DNA of 11,643 nucleotides, taken from Bacteroidota bacterium (lineage in GTDB: Bacteria > Bacteroidota > Bacteroidia > Chitinophagales > Chitinophagaceae). Of this stretch, positions 1 through 6,343 are shown one piece after another. The translations under genes and the position numbers were made by a program. Positions within the stretch are counted from its first letter, which is position 1; each line of letters begins with the position of its first letter. The notes below the pieces were generated by a model, which searched no databases, was not told where the DNA came from, and saw nothing but the letters and a program-made list of their open reading frames with translations. The stretch spans positions 1 to 11,643 of the forward strand of contig JAFAAT010000240.1 in assembly GCA_023426425.1 (NCBI GenBank), in the 5' to 3' direction.

Positions 1-232
1 GTATGTGGAGATTTCAGACAATGGCTCTGGTATCGCAGAGGAACATCTTCCCAGGATTTTTGAGCGCTTCTACCGTGCGGACCGTAGCCGGAGTCGTAAT
101 GTTGGAGGCACTGGTTTGGGGCTGGCGATCGTGAAGCATATTGTGGAAGCACACGGGCAGACCGTGACCGTCCGTAGTAAACCCGGCGTGGGATCCTCCT
201 TTGGCTTTACCCTTGAGCGGGCCAGGGACTAA
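1..232 (+). CDS. Sensor histidine kinase, C-terminal ATP-binding part (5' end outside window)
   Basis: This is the 3' end of a two-component sensor histidine kinase gene; the reading frame is open to the left edge (first full codon at base 2) and stops with TAA at 230-232. The 76 visible residues are the end of the HATPase_c fold that binds ATP and phosphorylates the partner dimerisation-domain histidine. The G1 box (DNGSGI), F box (RIFERFYR) and G2 box (GGTGLGLAIVK) are all present in the expected order, followed by the closing strand GSSFGFTL. The spacing and the FERFYR wording resemble PhoR-type kinases of the OmpR/PhoB-partnered class. The N box, the phospho-acceptor His and any sensor or membrane region lie upstream, so the stimulus cannot be told. 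No response regulator gene follows downstream; it may lie upstream. Confidence 0.93.
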   Translation, partial: YVEISDNGSGIAEEHLPRIFERFYRADRSRSRNVGGTGLGLAIVKHIVEAHGQTVTVRSKPGVGSSFGFTLERARD

Positions 233-498
233 TTGCAGCCATCCTTAACTTAACAACCAATATCAGTACCGCCTGGAACAGAGGGCAAACTTACATCTGG
301 CACCACCCTTTTTCTTCCCTGATTCTGACTGTTCACCAACCTTCCAGCAACCTGTTAAAGGGTCAGGATAGACTTTTAAACCCACCCTCCCCTTGCCTGC
401 TGTTTTCATCCCCATACCATGGCCACTACCCGTAGATATAATTAGACATTTTTATATGAAGATGGCGATTCTCTACCTGTTATGCACCAACAGAACAG
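233..498. other. Gene-free stretch between the kinase gene and the OmpA-like gene
   Basis: About 270 bases between the kinase stop and the terminator of the minus-strand OmpA-like gene hold no convincing gene. Short open frames here have no recognisable protein features and the one at 393-593 runs into the lipoprotein gene antisense. I see no tRNA-like fold, repeat array or clear rho-independent terminator for the kinase transcript; the sequence is rich in C/T runs (for example 300-320 and 380-395). It is best read as 3' untranslated or spacer DNA between two genes that converge. Confidence 0.6.
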
Positions 499-526
499 AA
501 AAGGCTGCCCGGTTGAGGCAGCCTTT
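499..526 (-). terminator. Rho-independent terminator of the OmpA-like gene
   Basis: Read on the minus strand, a perfect 10-base-pair stem (AAAGGCTGCC pairing with GGCAGCCTTT) encloses a 7-base loop and is followed by a short T run (TTTTCTGTTCTG). It begins about 24 bases past the stop codon of the lipoprotein gene, where a terminator would be expected. The A/T flanks mean the hairpin could also slow transcription arriving from the kinase gene on the other strand, but the better T tail is on the minus strand. Confidence 0.82.
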
Positions 527-549
527 CATCTCTATTGCAGTTTCAGAAT

Positions 550-1422
550 TTACTCGTCGTTGGAACTGCCTGTTTCATCAGCTTTCTCAATGAGCTCCAT
601 AAACTGGTCGAGCTTTGGAGTGATAATGATCTGGGTCCGGCGGTTTCTTGCCTTACCAGTTTCGGTAGCGTTACTGGCAATTGGGTTGTATTCTCCACGG
701 CCGCCCGCTGTCAGACGCTTTGGATCAACATTATGCTCGTTTTGCAGCGTCTGCACTACAGAGGATGCCCTTAAAACACTCAGGTCCCAGTTGTTGCGAA
801 TATTCTCCCTGGAAATGGGCACATCATCTGTGTTACCCTCTACAAGTACATCATACTCCTTGTGGTCCTTGATGATCTTGGCAATCTTGCCCAGGGTGGA
901 ATTTGCAGCCGGAGAAATCTCGTAACTTCCTGACTTATAGAGCATATTGTCCGACAGAGAGATATACACCACACCTTTCAAAACCTTTACATCCACATCC
1001 TGAAGTTCTTCGGTATTCAGGGAACGCGTCAGGTTATTGGTAAGCACCATATTAAGAGAGTCGCTCTTGTGCTTCAGGTTCACCAGGTGCTGAATATATT
1101 TATTGGAAGCGTTGATTTCATCGACCAGCTTTGCGATGTTCACACTGCCCTGAGTTGAGGAAGTCAGGCACTTGTCCAATGCGGACTGCAGTCCCGAAAG
1201 GTTCTGACGTTCAGCAGCCAGCTGGTCCTCCAGGCTCTGCACCCTGGTACGTGCAGAAGACAATGCGGTATTACACTCCTGGTTACGAGCACTGAGCTCG
1301 CCCTGGCTTGTTTGCAACTGGCGGTAGTTTGCCTCCAATGTTCTGTATTTCTTCTGACTTACGCAGCCGGTGGTTGCGAGAACGAGAAACAACAGGATAA
1401 CTTGATTGTTCAATAATTTCAT
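550..1422 (-). CDS. OmpA-family peptidoglycan-associated lipoprotein with coiled coil
   Basis: This 290-residue protein probably ties the outer membrane to peptidoglycan. Residues 1-20 form a lipoprotein signal peptide: Lys near the start, a hydrophobic stretch (VILLFLVLA) and a lipobox ending TTGC, with Cys20 as the likely lipidated residue. Residues about 25-85 are polar with heptad-like leucines and many Gln/Glu, a probable coiled coil. Residues about 150-268 match the OmpA/MotB C-terminal domain, with a GNTDD core strand, the helix NWDLSVLRA (Asp213, Arg218) and the NRRTQIII strand (260-266) that in OmpA relatives contacts the peptide stem of peptidoglycan. A short acidic tail follows. 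The gene stands alone, with its own promoter and terminator. The ATG at 1422 is preceded by an A-rich leader without a Shine-Dalgarno sequence. Domain assignment is firm; the exact cellular role is inferred. Confidence 0.93.
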   Translation of the reverse strand: MKLLNNQVILLFLVLATTGCVSQKKYRTLEANYRQLQTSQGELSARNQECNTALSSARTRVQSLEDQLAAERQNLSGLQSALDKCLTSSTQGSVNIAKLVDEINASNKYIQHLVNLKHKSDSLNMVLTNNLTRSLNTEELQDVDVKVLKGVVYISLSDNMLYKSGSYEISPAANSTLGKIAKIIKDHKEYDVLVEGNTDDVPISRENIRNNWDLSVLRASSVVQTLQNEHNVDPKRLTAGGRGEYNPIASNATETGKARNRRTQIIITPKLDQFMELIEKADETGSSNDE

Positions 1423-1442
1423 TTTAAGTTGTTTTGGTCAAT

Positions 1443-1457
1443 TGTGCATTAAGCACA
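1443..1457. repeat. Short inverted repeat at the predicted start of the OmpA-like transcript
   Basis: TGTGC and GCACA (1443-1447 and 1453-1457) are exact inverted repeats with a 5-base ATTAA spacer. They sit just downstream of the -7 element and span the predicted transcription start. The repeat could be an operator or a small 5' hairpin. A five-base arm is short enough to arise by chance. Confidence 0.35.
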
Positions 1458-1458
1458 G

Positions 1459-1488
1459 CAAAAATACTGCCTGGGCTCTTCATAGCAA
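1459..1488 (-). promoter_or_regulatory. Bacteroidota-type promoter for the OmpA-like gene
   Basis: On the minus strand, TATTTTTG (1466-1459) fully matches the TAnnTTTG -7 element used by the primary sigma factor of Bacteroidota. A TTG (1488-1486) lies 19 bases upstream, which fits the usual -33 spacing. Transcription would start near base 1453, giving a leader of roughly 30 bases before the ATG at 1422. Confidence 0.68.
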
Positions 1489-1564
1489 TACAAACTATTG
1501 GCGAACAGGAGAATCGGAGAACATTTGATTTGATTTATGTGTCTTAATTCCCGCTCCGGGCACG

Positions 1565-1595
1565 TTTTTACCTCCTGTTTTTTTCCGTAGCTTCG
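1565..1595 (+). promoter_or_regulatory. Possible promoter for the icd-deoC cluster
   Basis: TAGCTTCG at 1588-1595 differs from the Bacteroidota -7 consensus TAnnTTTG at one base. A T-rich stretch (TTTTT, 1565-1569) sits about 19 bases upstream in place of a TTG -33 element. The start of transcription would be near 1600, leaving a leader of about 25 bases. The -33 match is poor, so this is tentative. Confidence 0.42.
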
Positions 1596-1602
1596 CCCGC
1601 GT

Positions 1603-1614
1603 AATTAGCTAATT
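1603..1614. repeat. Perfect 12-base palindrome in the icd leader
   Basis: AATTAGCTAATT is an exact palindrome. It lies between the possible -7 element and the icd start codon, ending 10 bases before the ATG. The position would suit a repressor operator. It is AT-rich and could be chance in a leader of this composition. Confidence 0.35.
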
Positions 1615-1624
1615 TATCGAAACT

Positions 1625-2923
1625 ATGACACCACAGAAGATTGTAATGGGTACCGACGGCAAGCTTCAGGTCCCAAACTGCCCAATTATACCCTTTATCG
1701 AAGGTGATGGCATTGGTCCTGACGTTTGGAGCGCTTCCCGTGCTGTACTGGATGCAGCAGTAGAAAAATGCTACAATGGCAGCAGGAAAATCGAGTGGAA
1801 AGAAATGCTGGCTGGTGAGAAAGCATTCAACAAAACCGGTGAATGGCTGCCTAAAGAGACTCTTGATATTGCCAAAGAATACATCGTATCGATTAAGGGG
1901 CCGCTTACCACGCCTGTGGGTGGTGGTATCCGGTCGTTAAATGTAGCGCTTCGCCAGGAGCTGGATTTGTATGTTTGTCTTCGTCCGGTACAATGGTTTC
2001 ATGGTGTACCCTCACCAGTGAAGCATCCGGAGCATGTAGATATGGTAATCTTCCGTGAGAATACAGAAGACATCTACGCTGGAATTGAATTCAACTATGA
2101 TGATCCGAAGGCTAAAAAGCTGTTTGAATTTCTTCAGGAATTAGGTGGTGCAGATAAAGTACGTTTTCCGGAGACTTCTTCTTTCGGCATTAAGCCAGTT
2201 TCACGTGAAGGGTCAGAGCGACTGGTGAGGGCGGCTATCAAGTATGCAATTGAGCATGGAAGGTCCTCGGTGGCCCTGGTACACAAAGGCAATATCATGA
2301 AATTCACTGAGGGCGGCTTCAAGCTTTGGGGGTATGAGCTGGCAGAACGTGAGTTCGGTGATAAAGTGTACACCTGGGGACAGTGGGAAAGGACGAAAAA
2401 AGAAAAAGGTGAAGACACTGCCAATGCGGAACTGAAACAGGAACAGACGGCAGGAAAGATCATCATCAAGGATGTGATTGCTGATAACTTCCTGCAGCAA
2501 ATACTGTTGGCGCCAAAAGACTATTCTGTTGTTGCCACGCTCAACCTCAATGGTGACTATATTTCTGATGCGCTGGCTGCGGCGGTAGGTGGCATTGGAA
2601 TTGCTCCCGGAGCGAATATCAACTATGTGACCGGTCATGCCGTATTTGAAGCCACACATGGCACTGCACCCCGCTTTGCAAATACTGACACCATGAACCC
2701 TTCGTCATTGCTCCTGAGTGGTGTGATGATGCTGGAATACATGGGTTGGCAGGAGCCTGCAAACTGCATTCTGGACAGTCTGAAAACTACGATCATGCGT
2801 AAGCGTGTGACTATAGACTTCTACAACCTGATGAATGACGCCACGCTGCTAAAGACCAGCGAGTTTGCACAGGAGCTGATCAAGAACATCGGGGCAGTAC
2901 CACCGATTGACAAAGCTGAATAA
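1625..2923 (+). CDS. icd: Isocitrate dehydrogenase (NADP-type family, E. coli Icd-like)
   Basis: This TCA-cycle enzyme of the cytoplasm oxidatively decarboxylates isocitrate to 2-oxoglutarate. The 432-residue protein follows the E. coli Icd pattern throughout. The substrate loop GGGIRSLNVALRQ holds Ser104 (the equivalent of the E. coli phosphorylation-site Ser113), Asn106 and Arg110. Arg120, Arg144, Tyr151 and Lys221 match the remaining substrate and catalytic residues, and Asp287, Asp311 and Asp315 match the metal ligands. The adenine-side motif HGTAP is at 345-349. The residues that set NADP preference in E. coli (Lys344, Tyr345, Val351, Tyr391, Arg395) are here Arg350, Phe351, Met357, Ile397 and Asn401. 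Coenzyme choice is therefore not obvious, although Arg350 keeps a positive charge that could meet the 2'-phosphate. It is the first gene of a four-gene cluster; deoC starts 3 bases after its stop. I saw no icd kinase/phosphatase gene in the window. Confidence 0.96.
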   Translation: MTPQKIVMGTDGKLQVPNCPIIPFIEGDGIGPDVWSASRAVLDAAVEKCYNGSRKIEWKEMLAGEKAFNKTGEWLPKETLDIAKEYIVSIKGPLTTPVGGGIRSLNVALRQELDLYVCLRPVQWFHGVPSPVKHPEHVDMVIFRENTEDIYAGIEFNYDDPKAKKLFEFLQELGGADKVRFPETSSFGIKPVSREGSERLVRAAIKYAIEHGRSSVALVHKGNIMKFTEGGFKLWGYELAEREFGDKVYTWGQWERTKKEKGEDTANAELKQEQTAGKIIIKDVIADNFLQQILLAPKDYSVVATLNLNGDYISDALAAAVGGIGIAPGANINYVTGHAVFEATHGTAPRFANTDTMNPSSLLLSGVMMLEYMGWQEPANCILDSLKTTIMRKRVTIDFYNLMNDATLLKTSEFAQELIKNIGAVPPIDKAE

Positions 2924-2926
2924 GCC

Positions 2927-3595
2927 ATGGACATTGCGCCCTATATTGACCATACGCTGCTTAAACCTGAAGCCACGGCTGCAGATATTGAAAAGTTATG
3001 TAGTGAGGCAAAGGGCGCAGGATTTGCCGCAGTATGTGTTCCACCTTATTTTGTTTCAATTTCCCGGAAGCTGCTTGCAGATTCTAAAGTTAAGATTGCG
3101 ACAGTCATAGGTTTCCCCTTTGGCTATAGCAGCACCAGCGTAAAGCTTGCAGAAATCGATGAGGCTATTGAAGATGGAGCGGATGAAATTGATATGGTGC
3201 ATAATGTTGCTGCACTCCGCAGCGGAGATTTTCAATATCTGGAGCAAGAGATTGCCCGGTGCGTGCAAGCGGTGCATGAGAAAGGAAAACTGCTGAAGCT
3301 GATCGTGGAAAGCGGCGTGCTCACCAGGGAGGAACTTCTCTGGTGCTGCTCAGTGTACCAGAAGCATAATATCGATTTCATGAAAACCTCCACTGGCTAT
3401 GCTTCCAGTGGTGCCAATGTTGAAGACGTACGACTGATGCGGAAGCAACTGCCCCAAAGTATCTCTATAAAGGCTTCCGGTGGCATACGTGACTTCAGCT
3501 TTGCGGCCCGCCTCATTGAGGCTGGAGCAACCAGGATCGGTTGTTCTGCAAGCATGACGATACTGGAGCAAAGCAAACAGACCATACAAAACTGA
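2927..3595 (+). CDS. deoC: Deoxyribose-phosphate aldolase
   Basis: DeoC (DERA) cleaves 2-deoxy-D-ribose 5-phosphate to glyceraldehyde 3-phosphate and acetaldehyde, feeding deoxynucleoside carbon into central metabolism in the cytoplasm. The 222-residue length fits the short bacterial class. The family opening motif IDHTLLKP is at residues 7-14. The catalytic Asp89 lies in DEIDMVHNVAAL. The Schiff-base Lys153 lies in FMKTSTGY, and the second catalytic lysine, Lys182, lies in IKASGGIR. The TIM-barrel phosphate-binding region IGCSAS is near the C-terminus. The ATG at 2927 is chosen because it begins at this conserved N-terminus and follows the icd stop by 3 bases. No other nucleoside catabolic genes (deoA, deoB, deoD) are present, so pairing with icd is probably co-expression rather than a deo operon. 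The stop overlaps the next start (TGATG). Confidence 0.96.
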   Translation: MDIAPYIDHTLLKPEATAADIEKLCSEAKGAGFAAVCVPPYFVSISRKLLADSKVKIATVIGFPFGYSSTSVKLAEIDEAIEDGADEIDMVHNVAALRSGDFQYLEQEIARCVQAVHEKGKLLKLIVESGVLTREELLWCCSVYQKHNIDFMKTSTGYASSGANVEDVRLMRKQLPQSISIKASGGIRDFSFAARLIEAGATRIGCSASMTILEQSKQTIQN

Positions 3596-4050
3596 TGAGA
3601 AAGATCTGGTTCATATTTTCATTTTGTGCGCTACTAGTGAGTGACAGTATCTGGGCACAGAATGCAACTGATTCTCTCGTGGAGCAATCCGGCATTGTGT
3701 TCTATACGGATCCAAGGCTGGAAACCCTGTTCAACACCTGGAGAACCCGGCCAGGTAGTGGCATTACCAACAGGGTGGGCACTATCAGGTCGGGACGGGG
3801 CTTCAGGGTGCAGATTTACAATGGCAATGACCGAAATAAGGCGAATGAAGTGAAGCTGGATTTCATGAGAAGGTATCCGAATATACGGGTGTACCTTTCC
3901 TATATCCAGCCGCAGTATAGAGTCAAAGTGGGCGACTACCGCACAAGGGCTGAGGCCAGGGAAATGTATAACCAGCTTAGCCAATTGTACACGCCGGTGA
4001 TCATCGTTCCTGATATCATCGTAATTAACACTTTCAGAGATGATCAATAA
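3595..4050 (+). CDS. Exported SPOR-domain protein
   Basis: This 151-residue protein starts at the ATG overlapping the deoC stop. A longer in-frame version from 3541 would lie inside deoC and bury the signal sequence. Residues 1-21 form a Sec signal peptide (basic start RK, hydrophobic IWFIFSFCALLV, likely cleavage after SIWA). There is no lipobox cysteine at the cleavage site, so it is probably a soluble periplasmic protein. A linker (about 22-68) carries a Pro/Gly-rich TRPGSG stretch. Residues about 69-140 form a SPOR domain, shown by the paired strand motifs GFRVQIYNG and YRVKVGDYRTRAEA, with the alternating helix between them. SPOR domains bind glycan strands lacking stem peptides, typically at division sites, so a role in wall remodelling or division is inferred. 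The last 11 bases overlap the amidohydrolase gene. Confidence 0.87.
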   Translation: MRKIWFIFSFCALLVSDSIWAQNATDSLVEQSGIVFYTDPRLETLFNTWRTRPGSGITNRVGTIRSGRGFRVQIYNGNDRNKANEVKLDFMRRYPNIRVYLSYIQPQYRVKVGDYRTRAEAREMYNQLSQLYTPVIIVPDIIVINTFRDDQ

Positions 4051-5227
4051 AATCAGGCAAAAAGCGGAAGCTAACTTTCCGGAGGTTCAGTCCATCAGAC
4101 ATCATATTCATTCGAACCCTGAGCTGTCGTTCCAGGAGCACAAAACTGCCGCCTACATTTCCTCCAGGTTGAAGGAACTCGGAGTGGAACATACAACAGG
4201 AGTGGCGGGTACCGGAATTGTGGCATTGATCAAAGGGAGAAATCCTGAGTCGAGGTGTATTGCATTGAGAGCGGACATGGATGCACTGCCTATAAAGGAG
4301 GCGAACGAGGTACCGTACAAGTCGAAAAATGAAGGCGTGATGCATGCCTGTGGACATGATGTCCACTCTACCTGTCTTTTGGGTACGGCAAAGATCCTGC
4401 AGGAGTTGAGAGAGGAGTTTGAGGGCACAGTGAAGCTGATCTTTCAGCCCGGAGAAGAAAAACACCCAGGTGGAGCTAGTTTGCTGATTAAAGAAGGAGT
4501 ACTGGAGAACCCGAAGCCATCAGCCATTTTTGCGCTACATGTTTACCCACACCTGCCTTCAGGAACTGCGGGATTCAGGGCGGGTCAATACATGGCGAGT
4601 GCAGATGAAATATATATCACAATAGAGGGTCGGGGTGGTCATGCTGCCCTACCCCATCAGACCATAGATCCCATTGCCATTGCGGCACAGGTGATCACTG
4701 CATTGCAACAAGTTATTTCCCGTAAGTCGAACCCGTTGATCCCCTCAGTACTCACATTTGGAAAGATCGCCGGGGGCTTTGCCACCAATGTAATTCCAGA
4801 CAAAGTTGAGATTCTTGGTACGCTCCGCACCATGGATGAGAAGTGGAGGTATGAAGCGCATGGATGGATCAAAGCTATCGTAGAGCAGACCTGTGAAGCC
4901 TATGGTGCCAAAGCTACTGTGGAGATACCTGTAGGCTATCCTTCGCTGTTTAACGACCCTCACCTGACACTGCAGGCTGAGACCTGGGCGAGAGAGTACC
5001 TTGGAGTGCAAAATGTACATACACTAGACATGCGTATGGCGGCTGAAGACTTTAGCTATTATACGCTTCATGTACCAGGATGCTTTTTCAGAATTGGCAC
5101 TAACCGAAACAATGAAGAGTTTACAGCGCCTGTGCACAATGCTCATTTCAACATAGATGAGGAGGCGCTTAAGACAGGTGTCGGCCTGTTTAGCTGGGTA
5201 GCTATCCAGGCACTACAACATCAATAA
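4040..5227 (+). CDS. M20D-family metal-dependent amidohydrolase (hippurate hydrolase / N-acyl-amino-acid deacylase type)
   Basis: This 395-residue enzyme probably hydrolyses an N-acyl amino acid or similar amide in the cytoplasm; no signal peptide is visible. The family's binuclear metal centre is complete. RADMDALP at 77-84 and HACGHD at 102-107 supply Cys104 and His106. PGEE at 137-140 supplies the catalytic Glu139 and the ligand Glu140. ALH supplies His167, and the C-terminal VHNAHF supplies His366. GRGGHAALP at 197-205 marks the lid/dimerisation domain, whose His201 commonly takes part in substrate binding. Asn250 in GGFATNVIPD and MAAEDFSYY (333-341) are further conserved signatures. Cys as a metal ligand separates this M20D group from DapE and ArgE. 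The start overlaps the end of the SPOR gene by 11 bases, so translation is likely coupled. The substrate is not set by sequence; candidates include hippurate, N-acetyl amino acids and N-acetyl-diaminopimelate. Confidence 0.92.
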   Translation: MINKIRQKAEANFPEVQSIRHHIHSNPELSFQEHKTAAYISSRLKELGVEHTTGVAGTGIVALIKGRNPESRCIALRADMDALPIKEANEVPYKSKNEGVMHACGHDVHSTCLLGTAKILQELREEFEGTVKLIFQPGEEKHPGGASLLIKEGVLENPKPSAIFALHVYPHLPSGTAGFRAGQYMASADEIYITIEGRGGHAALPHQTIDPIAIAAQVITALQQVISRKSNPLIPSVLTFGKIAGGFATNVIPDKVEILGTLRTMDEKWRYEAHGWIKAIVEQTCEAYGAKATVEIPVGYPSLFNDPHLTLQAETWAREYLGVQNVHTLDMRMAAEDFSYYTLHVPGCFFRIGTNRNNEEFTAPVHNAHFNIDEEALKTGVGLFSWVAIQALQHQ

Positions 5228-5239
5228 CAGTTGTCGATA

Positions 5240-6343
5240 TCAGATCTTTAGCGCAAAGAGCTCAATCTGGTTGGCCTTTCCTTTCAGGTCGATAAAGCCA
5301 AGGCTTTCAGCCTGCCAGTCTTTGAGATTCAGGTGAGTGACGAATTCTTTTGAGGCAATGAACTTATGGTTGAGTTCTGTACAGGAATTCCTGATGCGGG
5401 CGGTAGTGTTCATGGTGTCGCCGCTCATTGCCAGATCCTTCTTTATAATACCTATTTCACCCACTGTGACGTCACCTACGTGAATACCTGCTTTGAATTC
5501 GGGTACAAAACCATATTCCCTACGAAAGACTTCGCTTCGTTTCTGAATCGCACGACGTGCCGCAATGAGTGCATTGATACACCTATGGGCGTTCTTTCTC
5601 TTAAAGTGCCACGAAACCACCACTTCATCGCCGACATACTGGTATATGCGACCTTCATTTTCAAGGATGGCCATGCTTATTGCATATACAAAATCCCGGA
5701 TGAAGCGGAAGTAGGCTTCATGGCCGAGGTGTTCGGCTATTGGTGTTGAGTCCTTCAGATCCATGAACATGATGATCCGCTTTTCGATCCGTGGTTTAAT
5801 ATAGCGACCGGTAAGGATGTCGAAGAAGACACCGGGCGAATACTTTTCATTGATCTCCATCAATAGTTGTGTGATGATGAAGATGATGAACCAGTTGGTC
5901 ATCTTATCCAATAGCCAGGCCCGGTGAAGGACTTCCCCTTTAAAGTTGAGATAGCTCTGTTCGAAACTGAGGTGCAGGGTGAACATTGAATAGGTAATGT
6001 GCACCAGGAAATTCATGGCAAAAGATGCAATGATCAGTACCAAAGTCTTCATGAAGATGGTAAGGATCAGCGGGTAGGACCTGAAGAGCCTTTTAAGTTT
6101 GAAGACCAGCAGGTTGGCCATAAAAAGACTGACCACAAAGTCGATAACTGCCCTCAGTACCACTGCACCGGGCGTAAGAAACTGGTAGACCGTGTCTGAG
6201 CGCTCTTCGTAGGGTTTATTCATGAAACGAATCCAGCCTATCACATCGATCAATGTCCAGCAAATGGCAATTATCAGCACCCACTTGTAGCGGTAACGTG
6301 AAATAACCGAAAAGTGATTTGTGATGGACCTTAGCAATTTCAT
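5240..6343 (-). CDS. Membrane-anchored class III nucleotide cyclase with atypical base-recognition residues
   Basis: This 367-residue protein has four likely membrane helices (about 21-40, 58-80, 92-116, 150-163) followed by a cytoplasmic class III cyclase domain (about 187-367). Class III cyclases act as dimers. The metal-binding Asp195 (FMDLKDST) and Asp239 (QYVGDE) are present, as are the transition-state pair Asn312 and Arg316 in SGDTMNTTARI, so the domain should be catalytically competent. The residue normally Lys four places before the second metal Asp is Gln235. The residue normally Asp or Thr four places before the GD of the third motif is Ala305. Both usually read adenine, so the nucleotide product is uncertain (ATP, GTP or a pyrimidine). 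Its ATG overlaps the ppk1 stop by 4 bases (ATGA), and it is the last gene of a four-gene cluster. Its stop lies 12 bases from that of the convergent amidohydrolase gene. Confidence 0.9.
   Translation of the reverse strand: MKLLRSITNHFSVISRYRYKWVLIIAICWTLIDVIGWIRFMNKPYEERSDTVYQFLTPGAVVLRAVIDFVVSLFMANLLVFKLKRLFRSYPLILTIFMKTLVLIIASFAMNFLVHITYSMFTLHLSFEQSYLNFKGEVLHRAWLLDKMTNWFIIFIITQLLMEINEKYSPGVFFDILTGRYIKPRIEKRIIMFMDLKDSTPIAEHLGHEAYFRFIRDFVYAISMAILENEGRIYQYVGDEVVVSWHFKRKNAHRCINALIAARRAIQKRSEVFRREYGFVPEFKAGIHVGDVTVGEIGIIKKDLAMSGDTMNTTARIRNSCTELNHKFIASKEFVTHLNLKDWQAESLGFIDLKGKANQIELFALKI

Noticed and set aside
286..293. TAAGTTTG on the minus strand, a match to the Bacteroidota -7 element
   Set aside because: No -33 TTG lies at the right distance, and it would read antisense into the histidine kinase gene with no gene to serve.
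482..925. Plus-strand open frame of 147 codons
   Set aside because: It lies antisense to the OmpA-like gene, has low-complexity Ser/Leu content with no domain or signal features, and crosses the terminator hairpin. The minus-strand frame has a clear lipoprotein signal and OmpA domain.
2213..2659. Minus-strand open frame of 148 codons
   Set aside because: It is antisense to icd, whose residues here are all conserved family motifs; the antisense protein shows only phenylalanine runs and no recognisable fold.
3541..3594. Upstream in-frame ATG that would lengthen the SPOR protein by 18 residues
   Set aside because: It lies inside the deoC C-terminus and would place charged residues before the signal peptide; the ATG at 3595 gives a normal signal sequence and a typical TGATG coupling.
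3634..4047. Minus-strand open frame of 137 codons
   Set aside because: It is antisense to the SPOR gene, which has a signal peptide, a matching domain and tight spacing to its neighbours.
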